64,000 bases of DNA, from positions 124,001 to 188,000 of the forward strand of contig NZ_MAFQ01000005.1 of NCBI RefSeq assembly GCF_002013895.1, given 5' to 3'. The position numbers and the translations under genes were made by a program. The notes under the pieces were generated by a model. That model searched no databases and had not been told where the DNA came from. It saw only the letters and a list, made by a program, of their open reading frames with translations. Numbering within the stretch: position 1 is the first letter of the stretch; the number at the start of each line of letters is the position of its first letter. Below, piece by piece: positions 8,250 through 18,243 of this stretch. The DNA comes from Mycobacteroides franklinii. GTDB taxonomy: Bacteria > Actinomycetota > Actinomycetes > Mycobacteriales > Mycobacteriaceae.

Positions 8250-11149
8250 GCGCCCACAGCGAACCCCCCACGGAGCCATTGCCGGCGCTCAGCCGCCCGC
8301 CGTTCGTGGCGCGGATGATCCGCCGCCTGTCGGTGCCCATCATCCTGGGCTGGTTGGCGATCGCTGTCATCTTGAGCATCAGCGTTCCCTCACTCGAGCA
8401 GGTCGAGAAGGACCACGCGGTGGCAATGAACCCCGATGCGGCGCCCTCGTTTCAGGCTACGCAGCGGATGGGCAAGCTGTTCGACGAGTCAAATTCCAGT
8501 GTCGTGGCGATGATTGTGGTGGAGGGGCAGCAACCCCTCAAAGACGACACGCACCGGTACTACGACGACTTGATCCGCCGGCTGAAAGCCGATACGGCCC
8601 ACGTGCAGCATGTGCAGGACTTCTGGGGCGATCAGATGACGCAGGCCGCTGCGCAAAGCCTCGACGGCAAGGCCACGTATGTGCAAGTGGCCCTTACCGA
8701 TCCCCGACACGGAGCTTCGGCGAACCAATCCGTGGAGGCGGTTCGCGGCATCGTCGACAAAACACAGGCCCCGCCGGGAGTGAAGGCCTACGTCACAGGC
8801 CCGGCGGCCTTCGCCGCGGATCTGGGGCCCGCGGGCAATAGGACCGTCCTGCTGGTCACCGGGCTGAGCCTCGCGGTGATCTTCACCATGCTGCTCTTGG
8901 TCTACCGATCGCTCGTTTCCGTCATCCTCATGCTGGTGGTTGTGGGCATCGAGCTGACGGTGGCCCGTGGATTCGTGGCTTTCCTGGGCAACCTCGGGGT
9001 TATCGGTATCACCACATTCGTCGTCAATCTGCTTGTAGCGCTTGCTATCGCTGCCGGAACGGACTACGGCATATTCTTCACCGGGCGGTACCAGGAGGCG
9101 CGTCAGGCCGGCGAGGACCGAGAAACCGCTTTTTACACCACCTTTCGCAGCGTGGCCAAGGTGGTGTTGGGTTCGGGTCTGACCATTGCCGGAGCCGTTC
9201 TCTGCTTGCACTTCACGCGGCTACCCGTCTATCAAACTCTGGGTGTCGCCACTGCCGTGGGTATGGTCGTCGCGGTGGCCGTCGCCATCACGCTGGTCCC
9301 GGCAGTGATCGCCGTGGGCAGTCGTTTCGGGTTGTTCGAGCCCAAACGGAAGGTCATGGTTCGCCGATGGCGACAGATCGGCACCGCGATCGTGCGTTGG
9401 CCGGCACCGATCCTCGTCGCTACATGCGCAGTGGCGCTAGTCGGACTGTTGACGCTGCCGGTCTACCAGCCGAGCTACAACGACCAGAAGTACATCCCTC
9501 AAGACATCCCCGCCAACGTCGGATATGCGGCCGCTGCAAGACATTTCCCGCAATCATTGATGATGGCGCCCGACATTCTTCTGGTCGAAGCCGATCACGA
9601 TATGCGCAATCCCGTGGATTTTCTGGTGCTGAACAAACTGACTCGAGGAGTTCAGGCTGTCCCCGGCGTTTCACGGGTCCAGGCGGTCACGCGGCCCGGA
9701 GGTGAACCGCTTAAGCACACCACCATTCCGTACATGCTCAGTATGAGCAGCGCGAGCCAATCGCATCTGATGCCGTTTCAGCGGAATCGTATGGACGACC
9801 TACTGGTTCAGGCCGACGACATGCTGAAGACGATAGCCATCATGAAGCGCATGCAGGCGTTGACCGAGCAGATGGTCGGTACGACCCACGACATGGTCAC
9901 GACCACACATGAGCTCGAAGACATCATGAATGATCTGCGTGATCACGTCATGGACTTCGATGACTTCATCAGGCCGATTCGCAACTACCTCTATTGGGAA
10001 AAGCACTGTTACGACATTCCGGTATGTCAGGCCATCCGTTCGGTTTTCGACACGCTCGATGGCGTCGATGAGGTCTCCGACAAGCTGAGCGATCTGGTCG
10101 CCAACCTTGACAAGCTGGATCAACTCCTGCCGCAAATGGCCGAGCAGTTTCCGGTGATGATCGAGACGATGGAATCTACGCGGAAAATGATGCTGTCCAT
10201 GCACAGCACCATGTCCGGGATCTTCGATCAAATGGAGCAGACGACGAACAACTCGACTGCCATGGGAAAGGCCTTTGACGCCGCCCAGAACGACGACTCG
10301 TTCTATCTGCCTCCAGAGGTATTCGAGAACGAAGACTTCAAACGCATGATGAATATCTTCATGTCTCCGGACGGGAAGGCGGCCCGGCTACTCATCTCGC
10401 AGCGGGGCGATCCCGCCACGCGCGAGGGCATGTCGCTGGTTCAGCCGATAGAGACGGCGGCTGCGGAAGCGCTCAAGGGCACCCCCCTTCGCAATGCCAA
10501 GATCTATATGACCGGTACCGCGGCATCTGTGAAAGACATCGTCGACGGCTCCAAATACGATCTCTTGATCGCAGCGACCGCGGCGCTGTGCCTGATCTTC
10601 GGCATCATGCTGATCATGACGCGAAGCTTCGTTGCGGCGCTGGTTATCGTTGGCACAGTGGCGCTTTCGCTGGGTGCGGCCTTCGGCCTCTCGGTGCTGA
10701 TCTGGCAAAGTATTCTGGGCATTCCACTGAACTGGGTCGTGCTCGCGATGTCGGTGATCATCTTGTTGGCCGTGGGATCTGACTACAACCTGCTGTTGGT
10801 GTCACGGATGAAGGAAGAGCTGGGCGCCGGGATCAACACGGGCATCATTCGGGCCATGGGTGGGACCGGCAAGGTGGTCACCTCGGCGGGTCTGGTGTTT
10901 GCGTTCACCATGTTGTCCATGGTGGTCAGCGACCTCGTTACCATCGGGCAGCTGGGTTCCACCATTGGTATCGGCTTGTTGTTCGACACGTTGGTGGTGC
11001 GCGCGTTCATGACACCGGCGATCGCGGCGTTACTGGGGCGGTGGTTCTGGTGGCCGCAACGGGTGCTTCAGCGTCCCGTCAGGACATTCCGGGCCCCGGC
11101 CGGGCCTCGCCCGTTGGTGAGCTTCCTTTTCCAGAAGGAAGAGCGCTAG
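8246..11149 (+). CDS. mmpL4a: MmpL4a-type RND lipid transporter
   Basis: A 967-residue RND-superfamily inner-membrane transporter that moves lipids to the cell envelope using the proton gradient. One helix comes first, then a periplasmic domain, a helix bundle with [16 protein letters not shown] (Asp273-Tyr274), a second, long periplasmic domain rich in Met and helical residues (about 500-680), and a second helix bundle with [15 protein letters not shown] (Asp846-Tyr847). The two Asp-Tyr pairs are the proton-relay residues known from MmpL3. The ATG overlaps the mmpS4 stop. In GPL-making mycobacteria the MmpL4a/MmpL4b pair exports the lipopeptide, so its cargo here is probably the product of the NRPS genes at 25934-58431. 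Its 3' part is nearly identical in DNA to mmpL4b. Confidence 0.95.
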   Translation: MSAHSEPPTEPLPALSRPPFVARMIRRLSVPIILGWLAIAVILSISVPSLEQVEKDHAVAMNPDAAPSFQATQRMGKLFDESNSSVVAMIVVEGQQPLKDDTHRYYDDLIRRLKADTAHVQHVQDFWGDQMTQAAAQSLDGKATYVQVALTDPRHGASANQSVEAVRGIVDKTQAPPGVKAYVTGPAAFAADLGPAGNRTVLLVTGLSLAVIFTMLLLVYRSLVSVILMLVVVGIELTVARGFVAFLGNLGVIGITTFVVNLLVALAIAAGTDYGIFFTGRYQEARQAGEDRETAFYTTFRSVAKVVLGSGLTIAGAVLCLHFTRLPVYQTLGVATAVGMVVAVAVAITLVPAVIAVGSRFGLFEPKRKVMVRRWRQIGTAIVRWPAPILVATCAVALVGLLTLPVYQPSYNDQKYIPQDIPANVGYAAAARHFPQSLMMAPDILLVEADHDMRNPVDFLVLNKLTRGVQAVPGVSRVQAVTRPGGEPLKHTTIPYMLSMSSASQSHLMPFQRNRMDDLLVQADDMLKTIAIMKRMQALTEQMVGTTHDMVTTTHELEDIMNDLRDHVMDFDDFIRPIRNYLYWEKHCYDIPVCQAIRSVFDTLDGVDEVSDKLSDLVANLDKLDQLLPQMAEQFPVMIETMESTRKMMLSMHSTMSGIFDQMEQTTNNSTAMGKAFDAAQNDDSFYLPPEVFENEDFKRMMNIFMSPDGKAARLLISQRGDPATREGMSLVQPIETAAAEALKGTPLRNAKIYMTGTAASVKDIVDGSKYDLLIAATAALCLIFGIMLIMTRSFVAALVIVGTVALSLGAAFGLSVLIWQSILGIPLNWVVLAMSVIILLAVGSDYNLLLVSRMKEELGAGINTGIIRAMGGTGKVVTSAGLVFAFTMLSMVVSDLVTIGQLGSTIGIGLLFDTLVVRAFMTPAIAALLGRWFWWPQRVLQRPVRTFRAPAGPRPLVSFLFQKEER
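10581..10707 (+). repeat. mmpL4a copy of a 127-bp segment shared with mmpL4b
   Basis: This stretch matches 13498-13624 with about three mismatches by eye (constant offset of 2917 bp). It encodes the first helices of the second membrane bundle. Flanking DNA is much less alike, which suggests gene conversion rather than plain divergence of a duplicate. Confidence 0.75.
10748..11062 (+). repeat. mmpL4a copy of a 315-bp segment shared with mmpL4b
   Basis: Matches 13665-13979 at the same 2917-bp offset with only scattered mismatches. It includes the second Asp-Tyr pair and the last helices. Similarity falls off sharply after the codons for WWPQR. Confidence 0.75.
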
Positions 11150-11189
11150 TAGCGATGAATGTCTTTGTCTGCCTTTGGGTAAGGGCCAC

Positions 11190-14051
11190 ATGAGTATCCA
11201 TCGGATGGTCGACCATCCGCCGCTGCTCGCCGGGTTGATCCGCCGGCTGTCGGTGCCGATCATTCTTGGCTGGCTGGCGGTCATCGCCCTCGTGACATTC
11301 GCTGTTCCTTCTCTGGAGCACGTCGGGAGGGAAAGCTCGGTGTCCCTGGTTCCCCAAGCGGCGCCATCGTTTCGGGCGATGCAGCGGATGGGTGAGGTAT
11401 TCGGGGAATCCAATTCCGACAGCGTGGCGATGGTCGTCTTGGAAGGCGAGCAACCCCTCGGTGACGATGCGCACGCGTACTACGACAATTTGATTCGTCA
11501 ACTGAGGGCTGACACGACGCATGTGCAGCACGTCCAAGATTATTGGGGCGATCCTCTCACCGCGACAGGTGTGCAGAGCTCCGACGGTAAGAGTGTGTAT
11601 GTCCAACTCAATCTCTCGGGCAATCAAGGCCAAGCCCTGGCGAACAAATCCGTGGAAGCAGTCCGCGGCATTGTGGACCGGGTATCGCCCCCGCTTGGCG
11701 TCAAAGCCTACGTCACGGGTCCGGCGCCGTTGGTGACGGACATGAACGATGCCGGCAACTCATCGATCATCAAGATCACCGTTGTCACGCTCGTGGTCAT
11801 CTTCACGATGTTGCTCTTTGTGTACCGCTCGGTCGTCACGGTGATTCTGCTGCTGATCATGGTAGGAATACAGGTGCAGGCGGCCCGAGGCATCGTCGCA
11901 CTTTTGGGTGATCATGGGGTCATTGGACTTTCGACCTTCTCGGTCAATCTGTTGGTATCGCTCGGCATCGCAGTCGGAACGGACTACGGCATATTCTTCA
12001 CCGGGCGATATCAGGAAGCGCGCCAATCCGGTGAAGACCGCGAGACCGCCTTCTACACCACCTATGGCAGTGTGGCGAAGGTCGTCGTGGCCTCCGGGCT
12101 GACCATTGCCGGAGCGATCTTCTGCCTCAGTTTTACCCGCCTGCCCTACTTCCAGACGATGGGTGTGCCTGCTGCGGTCGGCATGGCAGTGGCGGTTGCC
12201 GTCGCAGTCACGTTGGTCCCGGCAGTGATCGCCGTGGGCAGTCGTTTCGGATTGTTTGAGCCCAAACGAAAGATCCTGGTCCGGCGGTGGCGGTGGGTCG
12301 GCACGGCGATTGTGCGATGGCCGGCTCCTATCCTGGCCGCGGCGTGCGCGGTCGGACTGATTGGGCTGCTGGCACTTCCGGGTTACCAGACCAGCTATGA
12401 CGACAGACTGTATGTGCCCCAGGACATTCCCGCCAACGTGGGGTACGCGGCGGCGCAGCGGCACTTCCCCGAGTCGCGAATGACCCCCGACGTCATGGTT
12501 CTCGAGGCAGACCACGACATGCGCAATCCGGCAGACTTCGTGGTTCTGCACAAGTTGGCCAAAGGCCTCTTCGCCGTGCCGGGTATCTCCATGGTGCAGA
12601 GCATTACCCGGCCAGAGGGTAGCCCGATAGAGCGGACGTCCATCCCGTTCCAAATCAGCTTGCAAAGTGCCGGCATGCTGCAAATCCTGCCGTTCGGAAA
12701 AGAACGCGTGGACGACATGCTGAAGCAGGCCGAAGACATGACGAAGATGATCAACCAGATGCAGCACACCTATGAGTTGATGAGCAACATATCCGATATC
12801 ACCAACGAGACCGTTGTCATGAATCGGGAGCTGACAGCGACCGTTGATCGCCTGCGCGATTACATCGCCAATTTCGACGATTTCTTCAAGCCACTGCGGA
12901 ACTACCTGTACTGGGAGAAACACTGCGAGACCATCCCGGTCTGCTTCGCGGTCAGATCCGTCTTTCAGGCGCTTGACGGCACCGACCTGCTCAGCGAGCG
13001 AACTCATCGGATCCTCGAACGCGTGGAGGAAATGAACGGGTACCAGCGAGAGCTGATCGCGCTGTTCCCTCCGATGATCTCGACCATGAAGTCGATGCGC
13101 GCCATGATGTTGACGATGCACAGCACCATGTCGGGGATCTTTTCCCTCATCGACCAGACGGCAGCCAATGCCAGTGAGATGGGAAGGATCTACGACGGCG
13201 CCCAAAATGACGACTCGTTCTATCTGCCTCCAGAGGTGTTCGAGAACGAGGACTTCAAACGTGCGATGTCTCTGTTCTTTTCACCGGATGGAAAGGCAGT
13301 CCGGTTGATCCTTACCTATCGCGGCGACCCGGGGACACCGGAGAGCCTCTCGCGGGTGGACGCCGTACGTTCGGCCGCCGAGGAAGCGCTCAAGGTGACG
13401 CCGCTGGAGAACGCCAAGATTCATCTCGCGGGGACCGCGGCGACATTCAAGGACCTACGGGATGGTTCCGCGTACGACCTGTTGATCGCCGGCGTTGCGG
13501 CGCTGTGCCTGATCTTCGGCATCATGCTGATCATGACGCGAAGCTTCGTTGCGGCGCTGGTTATCGTTGGGACGGTGGCGCTTTCCCTGGGTGCGGCCTT
13601 CGGCCTCTCGGTGCTGATCTGGCAGAACATCCTCGGTGTCGAATTGCACTGGCTGGTACTTGCCATGTCGGTGATCATCTTGTTGGCGGTGGGATCTGAC
13701 TACAACCTGCTGTTGGTGTCACGGATGAAGGAAGAGATAGGCGCGGGGATCAACACGGGCATCATTCGGGCCATGGGTGGGACCGGCAAGGTGGTCACGT
13801 CTGCGGGTCTGGTGTTTGCGTTCACCATGTTGTCCATGGTGGTCAGCGACCTCCGCGTGATCGGACAGGTGGGTTCCACCATCGGTATCGGCTTGTTGTT
13901 CGACACGTTGGTGGTGCGCGCGTTCATGACACCGGCGATCGCGGCGTTACTGGGGCGGTGGTTCTGGTGGCCGCAACGGATAATCCGGCGCCCCACCGGA
14001 ACACCACGGGAGCTGCCGGATGCCCGGCCGATGGTGCTGCAAGATGCCTGA
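11190..14051 (+). CDS. mmpL4b: MmpL4b-type RND lipid transporter
   Basis: A 953-residue paralogue of the preceding transporter with the same layout: N-terminal helix, periplasmic domain, helix bundle with Asp265-Tyr266 in GTDYGIFF, second periplasmic domain, second helix bundle with Asp837-Tyr838 in GSDYNLLL. The ATG at 11190 has an AAGGG just upstream; the in-frame TTG at 11175 would add MGKGH and is less likely. It lies 40 bp after mmpL4a, in one operon with mmpS4. Two copies of MmpL4 acting together are typical of GPL loci, where both are needed for export. The last quarter shares long stretches of nearly identical DNA with mmpL4a, while the periplasmic domains have diverged. Confidence 0.94.
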   Translation: MSIHRMVDHPPLLAGLIRRLSVPIILGWLAVIALVTFAVPSLEHVGRESSVSLVPQAAPSFRAMQRMGEVFGESNSDSVAMVVLEGEQPLGDDAHAYYDNLIRQLRADTTHVQHVQDYWGDPLTATGVQSSDGKSVYVQLNLSGNQGQALANKSVEAVRGIVDRVSPPLGVKAYVTGPAPLVTDMNDAGNSSIIKITVVTLVVIFTMLLFVYRSVVTVILLLIMVGIQVQAARGIVALLGDHGVIGLSTFSVNLLVSLGIAVGTDYGIFFTGRYQEARQSGEDRETAFYTTYGSVAKVVVASGLTIAGAIFCLSFTRLPYFQTMGVPAAVGMAVAVAVAVTLVPAVIAVGSRFGLFEPKRKILVRRWRWVGTAIVRWPAPILAAACAVGLIGLLALPGYQTSYDDRLYVPQDIPANVGYAAAQRHFPESRMTPDVMVLEADHDMRNPADFVVLHKLAKGLFAVPGISMVQSITRPEGSPIERTSIPFQISLQSAGMLQILPFGKERVDDMLKQAEDMTKMINQMQHTYELMSNISDITNETVVMNRELTATVDRLRDYIANFDDFFKPLRNYLYWEKHCETIPVCFAVRSVFQALDGTDLLSERTHRILERVEEMNGYQRELIALFPPMISTMKSMRAMMLTMHSTMSGIFSLIDQTAANASEMGRIYDGAQNDDSFYLPPEVFENEDFKRAMSLFFSPDGKAVRLILTYRGDPGTPESLSRVDAVRSAAEEALKVTPLENAKIHLAGTAATFKDLRDGSAYDLLIAGVAALCLIFGIMLIMTRSFVAALVIVGTVALSLGAAFGLSVLIWQNILGVELHWLVLAMSVIILLAVGSDYNLLLVSRMKEEIGAGINTGIIRAMGGTGKVVTSAGLVFAFTMLSMVVSDLRVIGQVGSTIGIGLLFDTLVVRAFMTPAIAALLGRWFWWPQRIIRRPTGTPRELPDARPMVLQDA
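13498..13624 (+). repeat. mmpL4b copy of the 127-bp shared segment
   Basis: Partner of 10581-10707; see that entry for the comparison. Confidence 0.75.
13665..13979 (+). repeat. mmpL4b copy of the 315-bp shared segment
   Basis: Partner of 10748-11062; see that entry for the comparison. Confidence 0.75.
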
Positions 14052-14106
14052 CTTGTCACGAGGACCGAATTACCCGAAAAATATTGATAAGAAGGGAAGT
14101 ACGTAC

Positions 14107-14445
14107 ATGTTTCGTCTGTCGCTAACCGGACTGTCCGTCGGGCTGGGGGGACTGGCTCTGTCGCTGACCGCCGGTGCCGGGATCGGCGCCGCGGACCCCG
14201 ATTTGGATTCGGCCATCAACACAACGTGCAGCTATCCGCAGGTGGTCGCCGCCCTCAATGCGCAGGACCCGCAATTCGGTAAGGCGTTCTCTCAATCGCC
14301 GATACTGCAGCGCGGCCTACGCGAGTTCCTTGCTGCCGGCCCGGACAAGCGGGCGCAGACCGCCCAAGACGTGGCCAATGCTCCAGCGTTCCAGCCGTAT
14401 CTTGGCGTGATGGAACAGGCCTACAGGACCTGCCACAACTTCTGA
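14107..14445 (+). CDS. Small secreted hemophore-like (Rv0203/MHB family) protein
   Basis: A 112-residue protein with a clear signal peptide (LTGLSVGLGGLALSLTAGAG, then IGAADPD as probable cleavage area). The mature part has the pattern TCSYPQVVAALNAQDP, a helical middle with FLAAGPDKRAQTA, and a C-terminal YRTCHNF, leaving two cysteines for a disulfide. This matches the mycobacterial hemophore-related family of small helical exported proteins. The ATG at 14107 is supported by GAAGGGAAG just upstream; a longer frame from 14020 would overlap the mmpL4b end and hide the signal peptide. It is probably co-transcribed with mmpL4b. Haem binding is known for some relatives only; a role in envelope lipopeptide transport is possible. 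Confidence 0.78.
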   Translation: MFRLSLTGLSVGLGGLALSLTAGAGIGAADPDLDSAINTTCSYPQVVAALNAQDPQFGKAFSQSPILQRGLREFLAAGPDKRAQTAQDVANAPAFQPYLGVMEQAYRTCHNF

Positions 14446-14484
14446 CTGTTGTTGGGCATCAGATGCTTTGGTGCCCAACAACAG
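14446..14484. terminator. Strong hairpin between convergent genes
   Basis: CTGTTGTTGGGCA (14446-14458) and TGCCCAACAACAG (14472-14484) form a perfect 13-bp stem with a 13-nt loop, starting right after the stop codon of the hemophore-like gene. It sits between two convergent genes and can act in both directions. No T-run follows on either strand, so it is a mycobacterial-type U-less terminator or mRNA-end stabiliser. Confidence 0.7.
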
Positions 14485-14501
14485 GGGGACGGACGGATTG
14501 G

Positions 14502-15917
14502 TCAGTGGATCTCGCCGGTCAGGCCGAAGTCGGACAGTGTCAGTTCGGCCAGTTCGCGCAACGTCTTTTTGGTATTTGTTGCGCCCGGTTGGTAGGCGCC
14601 GACACTGATGAAGATCTTGCCGTTCAGGCGGCCGGACAGAATGAACACTCGGCCCCCGGTCCGCTCGAGCAACCGGCGTCTCTCGTGTTGTCCGGTCGCA
14701 CGTGCGTTCTGGAAGTCGGCGAGGGTACCGGCGGGCCAGCCGATCAGCGTGTGGAGATCACCAAGGTAAGAACAAAATACGGATTGGTCGGGGTCAGCGG
14801 GCATCCTGGAGACCATCCGCTTCAGCGTCCGCTCCGGCGCAAACGACGGCAGCCATAGGAGCTGCTTCGTCTCGTCCGGCGTCTCCTTCAAGGTCTTCAG
14901 GGTCTGCTTGATGGCGGCCCGAACATCGCGCAGGTCTGTGGTGAGCGAGGTCGGATCGATGCTGACGCGGGCATAAGACAGCGCCATCGCACGGGTGTCG
15001 TCCTCCGTACGGTCGCTGATGGGAATCTGCAGGGTGACCGTCCCGTTATCGGCGCTTCGCCGCCCGATACGCTCGCCGAATCGAGCAGCGAAGGCAGCGG
15101 CGAGTGTGTGACTCGCGCCGGCGAGGGCGTCCGCACGAGCATCCCAATCATCCAATCCGACATAAATGGTGATGGCCGGTACCAGTACAACGTCATCGGG
15201 GACATCCGTACCCGGGGTTGTTGGTGGCGGTGCCGGCACCCGGCCCGACGCGCCCTTGTCGCGGGCCTGCTTTCGGCCCAGCTTCACCGCTGCGACAAGC
15301 GCTCGCGCGACGTGGGGTACGTCCCGCGCCGTCTGCCGCGCGTCCTGCCCCAGCGCGCGCAGTCGCTTGCGAGACAACGGTACCGGGTATCCGAGGTCAC
15401 GCGTCCTGCCCAGGACCGCTTCGACTATGACCAGTGCGAGGCCAAGGCCGTCGATCAGGTTGTGGGACAGCACCAAGCTGATGGCAGTCATACCGTCGTC
15501 CAGAGGAAGGACACCGAGATGCCAGCCGGGCCCCGATTCCGGGTCGATGCGCAGCTGTGAGCGTTCATCTACCCAGTCGCTGAATTCCGAACGCGGACGG
15601 GAGTGCTGCGCGATGTCGATCTCGGGTGGTCCGGGGTCCACCACCCAGCGATGCCGGGCGATCGGCAGTGCCGGGCGTTCGATACGACGGCCCAGCAAGC
15701 CCTGCCCCAGGCTGTGGCGAAAACGCTGCAACGCGTCGAGATCGATCGTGTGCCCGTACAGCCAGGTAACTTGAATGATCACATTCATACCGGCGGCATG
15801 ATGTTCGGCCAGTAGCGCCTCATCCGCCAACGCGAGCCGATTGTCCAGCTGTGCAGAGTTTTTGGATCCGCGCCAGCTGCTCAAGGATTCGCGCATACGA
15901 CGCATCTGCCCTGGCAC
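14502..15917 (-). CDS. PapA/condensation-like acyltransferase
   Basis: A 471-residue protein of the condensation-domain/wax-ester-synthase-like acyltransferase superfamily. The catalytic HxxxDG motif is present as SHNLIDG, with His and Asp intact. Typical downstream features follow: VSRMPADPDQSVFCSYLGDL, and a C-terminal GGRVFILSGRLNGKIFISVGAYQPG that resembles the bridging region of PapA-type proteins. Such enzymes transfer acyl groups from CoA or carrier proteins to hydroxyls, for example on envelope glycolipids. Here it may acylate the sugar or peptide of the lipopeptide; this is inference. The GTG start at 15917 has a good Shine-Dalgarno, AAGGAGT, 7 nt upstream. It faces away from the methyltransferase at 16247. 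Confidence 0.75.
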   Translation of the reverse strand: MPGQMRRMRESLSSWRGSKNSAQLDNRLALADEALLAEHHAAGMNVIIQVTWLYGHTIDLDALQRFRHSLGQGLLGRRIERPALPIARHRWVVDPGPPEIDIAQHSRPRSEFSDWVDERSQLRIDPESGPGWHLGVLPLDDGMTAISLVLSHNLIDGLGLALVIVEAVLGRTRDLGYPVPLSRKRLRALGQDARQTARDVPHVARALVAAVKLGRKQARDKGASGRVPAPPPTTPGTDVPDDVVLVPAITIYVGLDDWDARADALAGASHTLAAAFAARFGERIGRRSADNGTVTLQIPISDRTEDDTRAMALSYARVSIDPTSLTTDLRDVRAAIKQTLKTLKETPDETKQLLWLPSFAPERTLKRMVSRMPADPDQSVFCSYLGDLHTLIGWPAGTLADFQNARATGQHERRRLLERTGGRVFILSGRLNGKIFISVGAYQPGATNTKKTLRELAELTLSDFGLTGEIH

Positions 15918-16246
15918 CGATCAGACTCCTTCGCTATCGACCATGCGTCGACTGTTTCACACTGTGAGCGGCAATGGATTTGGAGATACGCATGGCCCAG
16001 TTGCAAAGCATTTCTGTCGGCTGCTCGGCCGAACTCACATGAACCGAATAGGTCCGGAGCCTAGCCGCTCCATGGAGATGTTGTGGCAAAATCTGATCCA
16101 TGATGACGGCCTGCAATCTGACTGACGGGCGGCCCCAAATCTTTGCCGCGGCGTGCGGCGCTATTACTGGATAAATATTGCACTTTTTCTGCCCTGCACC
16201 GCATTTGATTTCGCGACAGATACACCGGGCAGTGCCGCGGTGATCC
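15918..16246. promoter_or_regulatory. Divergent intergenic region, acyltransferase / methyltransferase
   Basis: A 329-bp stretch between divergent genes. It is AT-rich around 16150-16215 (for example GGATAAATATTGCAC), as expected for promoters. I see no perfect palindrome longer than a few bases and no small gene I can support. Confidence 0.4.
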
Positions 16247-17029
16247 ATGATGTTCTACGTGGAGAACAGTGCCCGCGATATTTCCAGGATGCCTCGGGGA
16301 GGCCCGGACGCTTCCTGGCTAGACCGGCGATTGCAGACCAGTCGGCTGGAGTATCTGGACCGTGACGACGTCGACGATCTCAAGCGCAAGGTCATGCATT
16401 CACTCGACCGTGCCGGGCGGCGGCGACGCATCGGAATCCACGAGAAATGTGCGCGGATGGCACTGCGCGAGGTGTCCGATGTGGACTGCCCGAAGATCCT
16501 CGAACTGGGCGCAGGTCTCGGGGGGTTGTCACACAAGCTGTTGGAAATGCATGCCACTGCCCAGGTGACGGTGACCGATATCGATCCCAGCTTTGTGGCA
16601 GCCGCTGCAGCCAGTGAAATTGGCAGCCACCCGCGCGCAACGGTTCGAGAAATGGATGCCACCGAAATCGATTCCCCGGAAGGGCATTACGACCTCGCGG
16701 TATTCGCGTTGTCGCTGCACCATCTGCCGCCTGAGCTTGCCGCCCGGGTGTTCGCGGCCGGGACCAGGGCGGCACGGAAGCTGCTGATTGTCGATTTACC
16801 CAGGCCGCCGGTGCCTTTGCATATCGCGCTCTTGGCGGTAGCACTGCCGCTCGTTGGTGTTTCGCCGCTGCAGCATGACGGGTTCATCAGTTCTCTTCGG
16901 GCCTACAGCCCGTCGGCGCTGCGTGCGCTGGCGCATCATGCCGATCCAGCCATCACCGTCGAATTCCGGAGTCGACGGGGGCTGGGGCCGACGGTGGTCG
17001 TGGCCAGTCGACCGCGGCAATCGGCCTGA
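16247..17029 (+). CDS. Class I SAM-dependent methyltransferase
   Basis: A 260-residue Rossmann-fold methyltransferase. Motif I is ILELGAGLGGLS, an acidic residue follows at the end of strand 2 (VTVTDIDPSF), then VREMDATEI and YDLAVFALSLHHLPP, which is the motif IV region of many O- or C-methyltransferases. The last part has a hydrophobic segment (HIALLAVALPLVGV) that may sit against the membrane. Two ATG codons are adjacent (16247, 16250) without a clear Shine-Dalgarno, so the exact start is uncertain. The location between an acyltransferase and a sulfotransferase suggests tailoring of the lipopeptide or its sugars, such as O-methylation of a deoxyhexose as in GPLs. Confidence 0.8.
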   Translation: MMFYVENSARDISRMPRGGPDASWLDRRLQTSRLEYLDRDDVDDLKRKVMHSLDRAGRRRRIGIHEKCARMALREVSDVDCPKILELGAGLGGLSHKLLEMHATAQVTVTDIDPSFVAAAAASEIGSHPRATVREMDATEIDSPEGHYDLAVFALSLHHLPPELAARVFAAGTRAARKLLIVDLPRPPVPLHIALLAVALPLVGVSPLQHDGFISSLRAYSPSALRALAHHADPAITVEFRSRRGLGPTVVVASRPRQSA

Positions 17030-17258
17030 GAGGCCGGAAAGTCGATCCCTATTACCGCCGTTACCACTTACAGAAATCAATCTGGATGTCGTCATATGTG
17101 CCACGAGTGCATGATTCAATGTGCGACAGTCAATTACGCCTCGAAACTCGTTCTGGTCGGATGTCCCCATCAGAACCGGGCTGTCTATCGCTGGAGGATC
17201 TCATGGTGCGGCGCGGCGCCTCTCCGCTCAATACGACATCGGGCCTGAGGTTGGGCTC

Positions 17259-18215
17259 ATGAGCTCGGATGGACAGCCTCGACCGGTCATTCTGTTCGTC
17301 ATGGGTATGGCCAGGTCGGGTACCTCTGCGATCACCCGTGTTCTGTCATTATGCGGCGGTGCCCTTCCTGCCGCGCTCGCAGGAGCCAATCCGGCCAATC
17401 CACGTGGATATTGGGAGCCGCGCAAGGCGATCGTGCTCAACGAGCGAATTCTGCATCGCAACGGTAGCTCCAGATTCGACACGACGCTACGCCTGCAGGA
17501 TGAAGAGGCGTTCGACGCTGACGAGCGGGCCACGTGTATCGGCGAGATTCAGGCGTATCTGACGACCTTGCCGTCGGCGCCGGTGGTGATCATCAAGGAC
17601 CCGAGGATAAATCTGCTGTCCGACATGTGGTTTGAGGCAGCACGATTGTCTGGATTCGAGGTAGCGGCGACGGTAGCGGTGCGCCATCCCATGGAGGTGA
17701 TTGCGTCGGTTGCGGCCCAGGCGGCTGCCTCTCCGGAGTTTTCGAGCGCGTTGTGGCTCAAGTTCAATCTGTTGGCCGAGGCCCGCACCCGGGACGTACC
17801 ACGTGTATTCGTCGGATACACCAATCTCCTCGAGGATTGGCGCAGGGAGATGAAGCGGATTTCGGTGACGCTCGGGGTCAACCTGGACAATAGGGATGAA
17901 GTTGCCATCGAGGACTTCTTGGAATCCGATCTTCGGCGCCAGAAGTACTCGGGCCCGGTAACAGAGCCCTTCGGCACCGACTGGATGTCTGCGGTCTATG
18001 AAACACTCTGCGCGGCAGCGAGAGACGATCCCTGGGACTCGTCAGAACTTGATCGCGTCCTAGAGGCGTATCGAGTAAGCGAGCGCGGTTTCCGGGCGAT
18101 GATCGAGGATTACCAGAGATTCCAAAAGCTCAGCCGCCGTACCCGCCCGTCGATGATGAAGCTGATCTACGAGGTCATGGCGACGGCCAATGGGCGCCGC
18201 GGGACGTGGGCCTGA
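17259..18215 (+). CDS. Sulfotransferase-family protein
   Basis: A 318-residue protein of the PAPS-dependent sulfotransferase family. The 5'-phosphosulfate loop is near the N-terminus, VMGMARSGTSAITRVL (about residues 15-30); a PAPS 3'-phosphate region is likely at VAVRHPMEVIASV (an R-H-P...S pattern). The family adds sulfate to hydroxyls of glycolipids and other acceptors. The ATG at 17259 has TGAGG 8 nt upstream; an upstream GTG at 17121 would add 46 residues with no homology look. In this cluster it could make a sulfated lipopeptide; sulfated GPLs are known in M. fortuitum. The preceding 229 bp (17030-17258) hold no gene I can support. It converges on the GAP-family gene, 28 bp away. Confidence 0.82.
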   Translation: MSSDGQPRPVILFVMGMARSGTSAITRVLSLCGGALPAALAGANPANPRGYWEPRKAIVLNERILHRNGSSRFDTTLRLQDEEAFDADERATCIGEIQAYLTTLPSAPVVIIKDPRINLLSDMWFEAARLSGFEVAATVAVRHPMEVIASVAAQAAASPEFSSALWLKFNLLAEARTRDVPRVFVGYTNLLEDWRREMKRISVTLGVNLDNRDEVAIEDFLESDLRRQKYSGPVTEPFGTDWMSAVYETLCAAARDDPWDSSELDRVLEAYRVSERGFRAMIEDYQRFQKLSRRTRPSMMKLIYEVMATANGRRGTWA

Positions 18216-18243
18216 GCCGAACCGGTCCTGTGGAGCCGCTCGC

